Part shown: positions 9,675 to 17,726 of the stretch, piece after piece | Layout of the letters: the number at the start of each line of letters is the position of its first letter | How positions within the stretch are numbered: position 1 is the first letter of the stretch | Source: Candidatus Frackibacter sp. WG13 | Lineage (GTDB): Bacteria > Bacillota > Halanaerobiia > Halobacteroidales > Acetohalobiaceae | Direction of reading: 5' to 3' | Length of the DNA: 64,000 nt | Assembly: GCF_900114655.1 (NCBI RefSeq) | Contig: NZ_FOTT01000001.1 | Coordinates: 192,973 to 256,972, forward strand | Notes under the pieces: model-generated | Databases searched by the model: none | Told to the model about the DNA's origin: nothing | Seen by the model: the letters and a program-made list of their open reading frames with translations, nothing else | Translations under genes and position numbers: made by a program

Positions 9675-9973
9675 TTATTTTAAATTATTTTTGAAAACTT
9701 TAATATTATCTCTAGGTTGTACTTTACCCCCATGGATTACTTTAGCAAAGATTCCTTCCTTACTAAAGGTTCTCCACCAGTTAATCGTACTTTGCTAATT
9801 CCCAATTCAGTAGCAGCTTTTATTATCTTATATAATTCTTCATAACGAAGGATATCATTACAACCTTTTAATTCAACTCCAGCTTCTGGCATACAATAAA
9901 AGCATCTTAAATTACAACGATCAATAACTGACACTCTTAAATAATCAATTTCTCGTCTATAATTGTCTTGCAT
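9675..9973 (-). pseudogene. moaA N-terminus joined out of frame to the C-terminus of a MOSC-domain gene
   Basis: Codons 1 to about 73 are a good radical-SAM MoaA start (YLRVSVIDRCNLRCFYCMP with the CxxxCxxC cluster motif, then VRLTGGEPLVR). The reading frame then ends at 9737. In another frame the same DNA continues as GIFAKVIHGGKVQPRDNIKV and stops at 9675, which is the typical end of a MOSC domain. A deletion has therefore removed most of moaA, whatever lay between (moaC often does) and most of the MOSC gene. MoaA is about 320 aa, so this copy cannot make cyclic pyranopterin. An intact moaA must exist elsewhere if the molybdoenzymes work. Confidence 0.85.
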
Positions 9974-10013
9974 TAGTCAGCACCTACTCTCTATAATTAT
10001 TCTTAATTTAGAA

Positions 10014-11105
10014 TTAATTTTTAGAAATAATATGAATCTTATTTGCTGGAAGATAAACATCAATGTTATCTCCAACTGCAAGCTTGAAATTACTATCATA
10101 AGCAAAATCAACTATAAAATCAAAGCCTTTTTTACTAAAAACTTTAATAAATAATCGCACTATTGACCCTTTATTTAAAATTTTAATTATTTGGCCGGCA
10201 TATAAATTTTTATTCCTTCTCTCTAAGTCATTAGAAATAATTTGTATAAACTCTGGTCTAATAGTAATTATCACTTCTTCTCCAATTTTCAAAGAACTAT
10301 CATCAGGAATTATTATAGAAAATTTTTCATTATTTAAAACTATTTCTGAATCATATTTTGTTACTACTGACATATCAAATATATTTTTACTTTCAACAAA
10401 TCGAGCTACATTTCTTGTTTGGGGTCTATAAAAGACCTCTTCCTTAGTCCCAAATTGTTCTATTGTACCTTCATTATAAACTGCCACTTGATCAGCTAAT
10501 TCAAAAACATCTGTTAAATTATGCGTAACATAAATAATTGGAATTTCAAATTCAGCATGAATTCTTAATAAGTCTTGTCTAAGTTTCTCTCGCACTAAAG
10601 TATCCAAAGCCGAAAAAGGCTCATCTAATAATAATATATCCGGTTCAACAATTAATGCCCTAGCAATTGCTACTCTTTGTTGTTGTCCTCCAGATAACTC
10701 TTCTGGATAATGATCAGCCAAGCCTTTTAATCTTAATTCCGCCAATAATTCATTAACTTTTTCTTTAATTTCTTGTTCTGAAAAAATACTACCCTGAATA
10801 CCATAAGCTATATTTTCAAAGGCTGTCATGTGTGGAAAAAGACTATAATCTTGAAAAACATAACCGATCCTTCTTTTATTAATAGGTAAATCTTCTTTAC
10901 TATTATTTGCTAGCTTAGAAAAAAAAGTAACTTCTTGATTAGATATTTCACCTCGATCTGGTACCTTTAAACCAGCAATCAACTCTAAAGTAGTAGTTTT
11001 ACCACAGCCACTCGGCCCAAATAAGACTAAAATTTCATTATTTAATTCAAACTTTACATCTAACTCAAAATCACCTAATTTTTTATATACATTAACCTTT
11101 AACAT
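10014..11105 (-). CDS. modC: molybdate/tungstate ABC transporter ATP-binding protein
   Basis: 363 aa. ATPase of an oxyanion importer. Walker A GPSGCGKT, Q-loop VFQDYSLFPHMTAFEN, signature LSGGQQQRVAIARA, Walker B DILLLDEPFSALD and the switch histidine in IIYVTHNL are all present. The C-terminal 100 or so residues form a TOBE-type oxyanion-binding domain. It directly follows the remnant of its permease gene, so unless another permease is encoded elsewhere this ATPase has lost its partner. Mo and W systems cannot be told apart from the ATPase alone. Confidence 0.88.
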   Translation of the reverse strand: MLKVNVYKKLGDFELDVKFELNNEILVLFGPSGCGKTTTLELIAGLKVPDRGEISNQEVTFFSKLANNSKEDLPINKRRIGYVFQDYSLFPHMTAFENIAYGIQGSIFSEQEIKEKVNELLAELRLKGLADHYPEELSGGQQQRVAIARALIVEPDILLLDEPFSALDTLVREKLRQDLLRIHAEFEIPIIYVTHNLTDVFELADQVAVYNEGTIEQFGTKEEVFYRPQTRNVARFVESKNIFDMSVVTKYDSEIVLNNEKFSIIIPDDSSLKIGEEVIITIRPEFIQIISNDLERRNKNLYAGQIIKILNKGSIVRLFIKVFSKKGFDFIVDFAYDSNFKLAVGDNIDVYLPANKIHIISKN

Positions 11106-11118
11106 CTAATCACCTACT

Positions 11119-11376
11119 TTAAAATGCCTTTAACTTCAATTCACCAATAATTAATCTTAAAATAATTAAAATTATAATTACAATTAAAATTAAACCAATT
11201 ACTAATGGTAAAGCCGTCTGTAAACCTCCACTGGTAAATTGTACCCAAATTTTAATCGGTAAAGAATATGGGTGATACACTAAGATTATAGTAGCTCCAA
11301 ACTCACCAATAGCTCTAATCCAAGTTAATAAAATCCCAGCAATAATTCCTTTTTTAGCTAAAGGTAGAGTAACTTG
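11119..11376 (-). pseudogene. 3' remnant of a molybdate/tungstate ABC permease (ModB/WtpB/TupB type)
   Basis: An open frame without a start encodes the last 85 residues of a permease, including the EAA-loop end (WIRAIGEFGATIILVYHP) and the final membrane helix. A stop codon (TAG) lies directly upstream at 11377-11379, and no ribosome site or start codon is seen. The full gene is normally 220-280 aa, so more than half is missing. The binding-protein gene that usually precedes it is also absent. The break coincides with the start of a non-coding tract carrying a terminator-like hairpin and a structured element. Confidence 0.85.
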
Positions 11377-11471
11377 CTAAAAAGTAAAAAATCATTTCAA
11401 ATAAACTATTTTTCCTTTAATGTATTTCTGTAATTTCACTGGAATCTTCTTTTCTTCTTCTCTCAAAATAA

Positions 11472-11499
11472 AAATGCTCCTTAACCAAAAGGAGCATTT
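11472..11499 (-). terminator. terminator downstream of tatA region
   Basis: 11-bp stem AAATGCTCCTT/AAGGAGCATTT (11472-11482 with 11489-11499) followed on the minus strand by TTTTTATTTTG. It would stop transcription coming from the arr operon before the modB remnant. Confidence 0.75.
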
Positions 11500-11723
11500 A
11501 AGTATTACTATCTCCTTTCCAAATTAGGAGGCATAATCTTTTCACATCATACCCTATCGCATTTAAGATACCATGGGACTTATACCTTTAGGCAATCTTA
11601 ATTCAAAGATAATTAATATTAATGGTTAGAACATAAAAAGGTCATATTGAGCAAATTTCGCTACAAGCACTCCGTATTGAAACAAAACGTACAAGAACAG
11701 TTTAAGTTTGTACATTTTTCGGT

Positions 11724-11956
11724 CAACATCTTGGTGAGTAGGAGCCGAAAATATGGCCGAACCTCACTGATACTTTCGTTTTAAATACGCATGGTTAGCA
11801 TCAGTACTACCGAATCGACTGGGTCGCAGGATGTGGTGAGCTAATCTCAGGACAGGACGTCCTATAGATTAGGAAGCCTTATTTTTGGCGGATACGAACC
11901 TTAGATGTTTCGAAAAATGTATTCTGCCGCGAAAGGTGACCTTTTTGTGGTTGTAC
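11724..11956. ncRNA. candidate structured RNA or mobile-element relic, family unknown
   Basis: Several stems can be drawn by eye. A long-range pair (11724-11732 with 11828-11836) encloses hairpins GTGAG/CTCAC (11734-11738 with 11763-11767) and CGAC/GTCG (11816-11826). It is followed by a strong hairpin CTAATCT/AGATTAG with inner AGGAC/GTCCT (11841-11872). A small GC stem with a T run ends near 11946 if read on the plus strand. The 44-bp repeat forms the end of this tract. The layout recalls RNAs encoded by IS200/IS605-group elements or other compact structured RNAs, but I recognise no family and no transposase or nuclease gene adjoins it. Confidence 0.35.
11889..11932. repeat. 44-bp inverted-repeat copy 2 (right)
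   Basis: Inverted relative to the copy at 7517-7560, with 43 of 44 bases matching. This copy forms the 3' part of the structured tract, while the left copy lacks the neighbouring stems. Homologous recombination between the two could invert the 4.4-kb segment between them. Confidence 0.85.
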
Positions 11957-12015
11957 CATATTAATTAAATTTTAAATCCATTTATCCTTACCTATACATA
12001 ATATCAATTTGTTTT

Positions 12016-12189
12016 TTATTCTCCATTATCTAACTCTTTAACCTCTTCTGTTACATCTTCGGTTGCTTTTTTAAACTCTTTAATTCCTTTACCTACCGAC
12101 TGACCAATTTCAGGTAATTTGCTAGGCCCAAAGATAACTAAAGCTATTACTAAGATTAATATTAACTCTGGAACACCTAATCCAAACAT
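12016..12189 (-). CDS. tatA: Sec-independent (Tat) translocase protein TatA
   Basis: 57 aa, in the normal range for short Firmicutes TatA proteins. An N-terminal membrane helix ([18 protein letters not shown]) is followed by the hallmark [20 protein letters not shown] hinge and amphipathic helix, and an acidic tail ([12 protein letters not shown]). A GGAGGG site precedes the ATG. It is the last intact gene of the arr operon, 60 bases after the polyferredoxin gene. Forms the translocation pore with TatC for folded cofactor proteins such as ArrA. Confidence 0.93.
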   Translation of the reverse strand: MFGLGVPELILILVIALVIFGPSKLPEIGQSVGKGIKEFKKATEDVTEEVKELDNGE

Positions 12190-12249
12190 ATCAATCCCTC
12201 CCTCTTTAAATTAAAATTATCTCACTCATGCTCCTTAATTTAATTGTTT

Positions 12250-13449
12250 TTAATTCATTAAATTCGCTTGATAAGCACAACCAAAACATTTATTCTTTTC
12301 ATCTTCAGTAGCGAAAAATTCATCACCACAACCAGAACAAACTTTTTTTACTCCCTTTTGTACACTAACTTGCTCATTATTTAAAATTGTTTTTAAGTCT
12401 CTTTGATTAGAAAGTCTAATTGCATCTAAAACACATATTTCTTGACACAACTTACAACCGGTACAGAAAGCAGGAGTAAATAATATTTCTTTTCTTTCTT
12501 CTTCCTTAATTATCTCTAAAGCAGAAGTTGGACATAATGTGACACAACTCCCACAAAAATCACAATCTGCTGCTAACTCTAAGTCCCAAAATATAGTCTG
12601 TTTTTTTGTAGAATTTATAAGTTGTTCTTCAGAAAATTCCTGCATAAAATCTAATAACATCTTTCTATTTACTGGAATTTCTTTTTCTCTAAAACTACTC
12701 TCATCTCTATTAGAATCTTCATTATTCTTATTAAAGCTCTTTTTTATCTCTGACTTTAAGACATTAAATAATTGTCTTCGATTAATGACTTCAGTATTAG
12801 CATCTTTAGTACAATCTTTGTTTGTATCTCCCTTAACATCGTCTTCATTCAAAATTGAAGATCTTAATATATGATTCGGAATCTGATTATTCTCTATTTC
12901 ATTTAACCAAATGCGCTTTTCATTATCAAATAAACTTAAAATATTATTGCTATTTTTAACAGTCTTCTTTATTAACTCTAAACCATTTAATTCACATTGA
13001 TCACATTTTCCATTCTTTAATAATAGATACCTATAATCTAATTTAAAAATACTAATTAAAATTTCTTCTGATAACCTAGCTAAACATTTAACTTTTATCT
13101 CTTTTTTTCTTTCATTTCGTTTCACTCTTACTTTCTGACAAGAGATAATAAGTTCTTGAGTAAAATCAGCAATACCTGCAGCTTCACTAATCAATTTCGA
13201 ATCAGAACCTTCTTGAATAACAAAAACCCCTACAGGACAAACATTATAACAATGACCACATTTATCACATTTTTCTTGGTCAACACTCACTTTCTGTTCT
13301 ATAGTAATAGCATCTTGAGGACAAATTTCAATACACTTTTGGCATTGACTATGGGGAGAACGAACTTTAGTACATAAATGACTTTTAACTTTTATTGCTT
13401 CAAAACTTAAATCACTAACTAAATCAAATAACTTGTTTAGATAGAACAC
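12250..13449 (-). CDS. multi-cluster 4Fe-4S ferredoxin-like protein of the arr operon
   Basis: About 399 aa. I prefer the GTG at 13449 because AGGAG lies 8 bases upstream. Two clusters are bound near the N-terminus (C-x9-CQKCIEICP with an unusual first spacing, then CDKCGHCYNVCP). Two more lie in the C-terminal third (CDFCGSCVTLCP and CTGCKLCQEIC), followed by a CxxC..CxxC zinc-ribbon-like end (CSGCGDEFF..CFGC). A middle segment has extra cysteines (GKCDQCELNG). No membrane helix or signal is seen, so it is probably cytoplasmic. It may carry electrons toward the reductase or help in assembly. No NrfD-type membrane anchor is encoded, which makes this protein more interesting as a redox partner. 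Confidence 0.7.
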   Translation of the reverse strand: MFYLNKLFDLVSDLSFEAIKVKSHLCTKVRSPHSQCQKCIEICPQDAITIEQKVSVDQEKCDKCGHCYNVCPVGVFVIQEGSDSKLISEAAGIADFTQELIISCQKVRVKRNERKKEIKVKCLARLSEEILISIFKLDYRYLLLKNGKCDQCELNGLELIKKTVKNSNNILSLFDNEKRIWLNEIENNQIPNHILRSSILNEDDVKGDTNKDCTKDANTEVINRRQLFNVLKSEIKKSFNKNNEDSNRDESSFREKEIPVNRKMLLDFMQEFSEEQLINSTKKQTIFWDLELAADCDFCGSCVTLCPTSALEIIKEEERKEILFTPAFCTGCKLCQEICVLDAIRLSNQRDLKTILNNEQVSVQKGVKKVCSGCGDEFFATEDEKNKCFGCAYQANLMN

Positions 13450-13486
13450 ATTCTTCACTCCTAGGTTAAAATCGAATTAATGATTA

Positions 13487-14161
13487 CTAATTATTCTTTA
13501 ATAAATCAACTTCATCAGTTATTCTATCTATAAACTGTTCATAATCGTTAATTATAAAGTTTTCAGTTAACTTAGCCAGAATTTTATAAAATTCAGTATT
13601 AGTATTGTTTAATATTCTATCAGTAAATTCAGATATCCATACTCGTAAATGATTTCCTAAAAAGTCTCTCTGCATTTCTAAATAGTGCAAAGTAGATGAA
13701 AAATCCGAAGAATTTATAGCTTCAATCTGATTAAAAGTTAAAAAGTACATAAATTCTAACTCCATTATGATATGATCAGGGGCGTCTTTAAAGTCGTCTG
13801 CAACCTTCAATCCAGCCTGTTTATATTTGTTTAATACATTTATTGTGGAATCCCCCATTACTTTTCGTTCTTTTTCTAAATAGATTGAACCATAAGGAGG
13901 CGCAAATAAATCAAAAGGGCCTACAAATAACTTTGAATAGTCAACCTTTAAATCTTCAATATTAGAAATCTTTTTCCCCTCATCTTGTAAAGAAACTGCA
14001 TATTCCCTTAAGTCATCAAATATAACCTCTGTTGAAGTTATTAAATTATCTAATACCTGACTTTCAAATAGATCCTCTTCTGGAAGATAAAAAAGAGTAG
14101 ATAGTAGTTTATAAGTATTCTCCCTAGCTTTCTGTAAAGATAAAACTTCTTTTAAATTCAA
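13487..14161 (-). CDS. TorD/DmsD-family molybdoenzyme chaperone
   Basis: 224 aa, all-helical. The motif DYSKLFVGPFDLFAPPYGSIY is the core of the TorD/DmsD/NarJ family, and EPxxPxDH-like DAPDHIIMELEFMYFL follows. Such proteins bind the Tat signal peptide of the catalytic subunit and hold it until cofactor insertion. The start is a TTG with GAGGAGG 8 bases upstream. It lies between arrB and the polyferredoxin gene, so the client is almost certainly ArrA. Confidence 0.88.
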   Translation of the reverse strand: MNLKEVLSLQKARENTYKLLSTLFYLPEEDLFESQVLDNLITSTEVIFDDLREYAVSLQDEGKKISNIEDLKVDYSKLFVGPFDLFAPPYGSIYLEKERKVMGDSTINVLNKYKQAGLKVADDFKDAPDHIIMELEFMYFLTFNQIEAINSSDFSSTLHYLEMQRDFLGNHLRVWISEFTDRILNNTNTEFYKILAKLTENFIINDYEQFIDRITDEVDLLKNN

Positions 14162-14228
14162 TTAAATTACCTCCTCTAGAAAGTATAGTAGGGGAGTTCC
14201 CTCCCCCTCACTATAACTAACAAATTAC

Positions 14229-14951
14229 TTATTTCTTTGCATTAAAATCTCTAATATAATATACTCTTGGCTTAGTTCCTAAGTTTTCTTTAAGTCGGAA
14301 AGAATTATACTTCTTTAATAATCTACTTACTTCACTATTTTTATCATCTAAATCACCGATTATTCTTGCATCTGCAGGACAAGCAGTTGCACAATACGGC
14401 TCTAAACCTTTCTTAACTCGATGATCACAGAGTAAACACTTTTCTACAACACCTTTTCTTCTAATACCATCATACGTCTTTCCACGATCTGTAGTATTAG
14501 CTCGAGCAGGGTTATAATATGGAGGAATTTCCCCTACTGCTTTAGCAACTTCTTTCCCAGAAGATGTTACCTTTGGTATAATTTTTTCGTTGTCCCTCCA
14601 GAATGGATGAGCTTTTGTCTTATTATAATTAATAACTCCATATGGATCTGCTTTTTGACATCTTTTACAACCAATACATTTATCAGGATCATGAAGAGTC
14701 AACCCTGTTCCGTCCTCATCTTTATGCATAGCTCCTACAGGACAGACTTCTACACAAGGTGCATTATCACAATGATTACATAAAGTTGGAATAAATTCAT
14801 AGCTTACATTTGGGAATTTACCAACGGTTTTATGAGTATAGTGTCCCCAATAGAATCCTTCCTGTACATTATTCTCATTCTTACAACTTATTACACAAGC
14901 CCCACATCCAGCGCATTTATGAAGATCGATTACCATTACATATTTAGCCAT
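14229..14951 (-). CDS. arrB: respiratory arsenate reductase iron-sulfur subunit ArrB
   Basis: 240 aa, matching the usual 230-240. DMSO-reductase-family electron-transfer subunit that carries electrons to the molybdenum subunit. Cluster motifs in order: CAGCGACVISCKNEN, CNHCDNAPCVEVCP, CIGCKRCQKADPYG and CLLCDHR..CATACPADARIIGDLDD. In the third motif the expected fourth Cys (CPYG in ArrB proteins I know) is Asp, encoded GAT, so one cluster may be [3Fe-4S] or Asp-ligated. The family-typical YWGHYTH and PTLCNHCDNAPC segments are well kept. It starts 21 bases after arrA. Confidence 0.88.
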   Translation of the reverse strand: MAKYVMVIDLHKCAGCGACVISCKNENNVQEGFYWGHYTHKTVGKFPNVSYEFIPTLCNHCDNAPCVEVCPVGAMHKDEDGTGLTLHDPDKCIGCKRCQKADPYGVINYNKTKAHPFWRDNEKIIPKVTSSGKEVAKAVGEIPPYYNPARANTTDRGKTYDGIRRKGVVEKCLLCDHRVKKGLEPYCATACPADARIIGDLDDKNSEVSRLLKKYNSFRLKENLGTKPRVYYIRDFNAKK

Positions 14952-14972
14952 TTAATTCACCTCCGTAGATAA

Positions 14973-17519
14973 TTATATTTTTTCGATTTTAATTCTAGCA
15001 ACTCCACCGTGACGAGCTGTACTTCCACTTAATCGTTCATAATCTGGTGGAAGAATTTCGTTATTATTTCCTCCACGTGGCAATTTATTCTTATAGTCTT
15101 CGCTAGCTACTTTACCGTAAGCCCAATGACCTTGTCCATAACATTTACCTACTGTTCCGGGACGAACACCTTCCCATAATTTAGCTTCACATTCAATCTC
15201 ACCTGTTGGTGAAATAAGTTTAATCTTATCTCCAGTCTTAATTCCTAATCTTCTAGCATCCTTAGGGTTTATCTTAGCTACATCATTCCATGCTTCATCA
15301 CCTGGGTCAACATCTTTTAGCTCTTGGTACCAATTACAGTTAGCCGACCGGGCTTCTCGATTAAGTCGGGATCGATGTTCAAAGAAGATGAATGGATATT
15401 CTCTTTCTTCTCCCCAACGGTATGCTTCTTCATAATGAGGAACAAAAGCTAGTTCTCCTCTGGCTTCATACTTACATGTCTCTAAGATATCATCAATATC
15501 AGTATGATGTTTCTTAGCATGCTTTCCTAAAGCTTTCTTTAAGGTCTCACTATAGAATTCAAACTTACCTGTTTTAGTACCAAAATCATCCCAATTTTGC
15601 TTAAACTTATATGGTTCTGAATTCCAAACTCCAAGCTTTCTCAACTCTTCCCAACCATTTATCTGGTCACCATTAACTTTAATCTTAGGATCCCACAAAG
15701 GTCGAGTACGAATCTTAAGAGCATATTCACTAAATTCACGTTCATTAGTTGGAGACTTTCCTGTTTCTGGGTCTTTAATTTCTTCTTTAAAGTACTTAAG
15801 TAACTTATCATAACCTTTTTCAGCCATCTTCTCAGCTATTAGCCAAGGAACTTCGGTTTCATCCATCTTTACATCCCAAAGTGGTTCAATAACTGGCTGA
15901 TTCATAGTCACATAAGCATAAGTATTAGCTTTAGACTTTACATAACCAAATTTCTCATATTTATGTTGAGCTGCCGGTAAAACAATATCAGCAAATTGAG
16001 TCATTTCCGCTGGATTAGTTGTTATATGAACAAAGAAAGGAAGTTTAGCTAATGCTTCTTCCCATCTATCAGTTCCAGAACAAGAGAAAGCAAAGTTATT
16101 CCAATAACCGATTGCTACTTTAATTTCATAAGGATCTTCATCTAATATAGCATCGGCTGCGTTATTAGTAACAACTCCTTTACCTGATTTACCTTTCTTT
16201 AATGCAGGAAATTCTTTATATCCTCTTTGGTCCATCTTATGATGTTCTAAACCTTTTTTAGCGACTTTATCAAGATACTTCTTATAACCAGGGAAGTCAT
16301 CCACTGGAATATCTGAATGTCTAATACTTCCACCTTTATTATCAACTGAACCGACTAATCCATTAAGGGCATGGGCTGCCATAGCAGTATAGCCACCTCG
16401 AACATGCATTGACGCTCCAGGAGCTAACCATGAGATAACATTCGGTCCTGCTTTAGCAAAGTCAGTAGCAACTCTTTCAATCTGTTCAGCAGGAATTCCA
16501 GAACGTTTTGCTGCCCACTGAGGTGTTTTATCTTTTAGTTCTAAATTCCACCACTTAACTACACCATTAGTATAATTCTCTTTAAAGGTAGATTCATCAA
16601 CTTCTTCCCCTGTCTTAAATCTATTCTTACCATCAACAAAATCACCAACAAATTCTCTATTCCAAAGGCCTTTCGCTAAAATAACATGTGCCATTGCTAT
16701 AGCCAAAGCTCCATCTTCACCAGGAATAACCGGTAACCATTCATCAGCTTTAGCAGCAGTTGCAGAAAGCCTCGGATCCATAACAGCCACTCCTGCTTGA
16801 TCAAGCACATCTCCCCAAGCATTAATAGAATGTGGCACCTGCCGGTTAGAAGCCAATGGATCTGCTCCCCAAAGTAATACATATTTCGTATTTTCTAAGT
16901 CATAATCTCTATAGCCCCAGTATGACTCAGTATAGTATGATCCAAACTTCTCTGCTTCTGCACAGATAGCACTATGAGAAATACCATTTGGAGAACCAAA
17001 AATTTTAGTAAACTTTCCATATAAAATATCTCTCATATAAGTATATCTACCTCGAAAAGTAACATACTTATGTGTCTCATTATTCTTTCGTAGTTCTAAC
17101 ATCTTATCAGCTATTTCTTCAATAGCTTCATCCCAAGTGATTGGTACAAATTTTGGATCTTCATTTCTACCTTTCTTAGGATTAGTCCGTTTCATTGGAA
17201 CTTTAATCCTATCCGGATCATAGACCTGTTGTAATGACATATGACCCCTAGGACATACATTTCCATTATGAGCCTTAGAATACCTATTCCCTTTAACTTT
17301 AATTGCTCTACCATCGACAACCTTTACTTCAACTGGACACCAGGTAGTACACCCCTGACAGGTAGTAGCTTTCCATTCTCCTCCATCAATTGAACCTGAC
17401 TCGTCTTCAGTTAAAGAATTCAAAACCGGATTACGTTTGCATCCAGTAGCACCTAAAGCAGCAAGTCCACCAGTAGTAGCTGCTGAAACCTTCAAAAAGC
17501 TTCTTCTAGTTAATTTCAC
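14973..17519 (-). CDS. arrA: respiratory arsenate reductase catalytic subunit ArrA (molybdopterin, Tat-exported)
   Basis: 848 aa, the usual ArrA length. Tat signal TRRSFLK at 4-10 and a hydrophobic stretch. Fe-S motif CQGCTTWC..CPRG (Cys54, 57, 61, 89). The molybdenum ligand Cys186 lies in SHSAICAEAEKFG. The arsenate-pocket residues described for Shewanella ArrA are all kept at a constant offset of 7: Arg158, Tyr159, His182, Lys191, Tyr203. C-terminal blocks such as FVPHYEEAYRWG and KLWEGVRPGTV also fit. The start is GTG after GGGGGG. The nearby selenate reductase SrdA and arsenite oxidase ArxA belong to the same wider clade, so the substrate is inferred from pocket residues and the ars neighbours. 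Confidence 0.87.
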   Translation of the reverse strand: MKLTRRSFLKVSAATTGGLAALGATGCKRNPVLNSLTEDESGSIDGGEWKATTCQGCTTWCPVEVKVVDGRAIKVKGNRYSKAHNGNVCPRGHMSLQQVYDPDRIKVPMKRTNPKKGRNEDPKFVPITWDEAIEEIADKMLELRKNNETHKYVTFRGRYTYMRDILYGKFTKIFGSPNGISHSAICAEAEKFGSYYTESYWGYRDYDLENTKYVLLWGADPLASNRQVPHSINAWGDVLDQAGVAVMDPRLSATAAKADEWLPVIPGEDGALAIAMAHVILAKGLWNREFVGDFVDGKNRFKTGEEVDESTFKENYTNGVVKWWNLELKDKTPQWAAKRSGIPAEQIERVATDFAKAGPNVISWLAPGASMHVRGGYTAMAAHALNGLVGSVDNKGGSIRHSDIPVDDFPGYKKYLDKVAKKGLEHHKMDQRGYKEFPALKKGKSGKGVVTNNAADAILDEDPYEIKVAIGYWNNFAFSCSGTDRWEEALAKLPFFVHITTNPAEMTQFADIVLPAAQHKYEKFGYVKSKANTYAYVTMNQPVIEPLWDVKMDETEVPWLIAEKMAEKGYDKLLKYFKEEIKDPETGKSPTNEREFSEYALKIRTRPLWDPKIKVNGDQINGWEELRKLGVWNSEPYKFKQNWDDFGTKTGKFEFYSETLKKALGKHAKKHHTDIDDILETCKYEARGELAFVPHYEEAYRWGEEREYPFIFFEHRSRLNREARSANCNWYQELKDVDPGDEAWNDVAKINPKDARRLGIKTGDKIKLISPTGEIECEAKLWEGVRPGTVGKCYGQGHWAYGKVASEDYKNKLPRGGNNNEILPPDYERLSGSTARHGGVARIKIEKI

Positions 17520-17537
17520 AATTGTCCCCCCTTAGTT

Positions 17538-17628
17538 ATTTTTGTCATTGTTAATAAAAAAACTTAAGAATTTAGGAAAGAATATAATATTAATCCTTAT
17601 TTTGCCCCCTCCTTATGATTTTTGTCAT
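17538..17628 (-). repeat. duplicated leader segment upstream of arrA
   Basis: ATGACAAAAAT occurs twice on the minus strand (17628-17618 and 17548-17538), each time followed by a purine-rich AAGGxGGGG stretch. Each could start a short peptide. The second, ending at the arrA GTG with overlapping TGTGA, could couple translation. It may simply be a duplication of the ribosome-site region. Confidence 0.4.
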
Positions 17629-17698
17629 TTTTATTTCTTTAACCTTATTGTATAGTAAATCACAAATAATTTTTATAAGGAGAATCATTTAACTTTGT

Positions 17699-17712
17699 AA
17701 GTGAAATCACTT
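17699..17712. promoter_or_regulatory. palindrome upstream of arrA, candidate regulator site
   Basis: AAGTGA-AA-TCACTT is a perfect 6-bp inverted repeat about 180 bases upstream of the arrA start and just before the terminator of the regulator gene. A plausible -10 (TATACAAT) lies downstream without a good -35, as expected for an activated promoter. It is the best visible candidate for binding the adjacent NarL-type regulator. Confidence 0.35.
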
Positions 17713-17726
17713 AAATAATATATATA

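Larger units (their letters stand above)
11377..12015. other. non-coding tract between tatA and the modB remnant
   Basis: About 640 bases without a believable gene. It holds a hairpin terminator (11472-11499), an unexplained GC-richer and highly foldable segment (about 11640-11956) and one arm of a 44-bp inverted repeat (11889-11932). The base composition of the right half is unlike the AT-rich surroundings, which suggests a transferred or mobile-element relic. Confidence 0.6.

Noticed and set aside
11640-11956. Molybdenum-cofactor riboswitch before the modB/modC genes
   Set aside because: The tract is highly structured and near Mo genes, but I could not match the conserved Moco-RNA core, and a terminator (11472-11499) separates it from modC.
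11640-11956. Group II intron domain V
   Set aside because: GAGCCGAAAATATGG looked like the domain V start, but the catalytic triad and pairing partner do not fit, and no reverse transcriptase is present.
14973-17519. Selenate reductase SrdA or arsenite oxidase ArxA instead of ArrA
   Set aside because: All five arsenate-pocket residues of ArrA are kept and the neighbours are arsenic genes. The alternative remains possible, since these enzymes share a clade.
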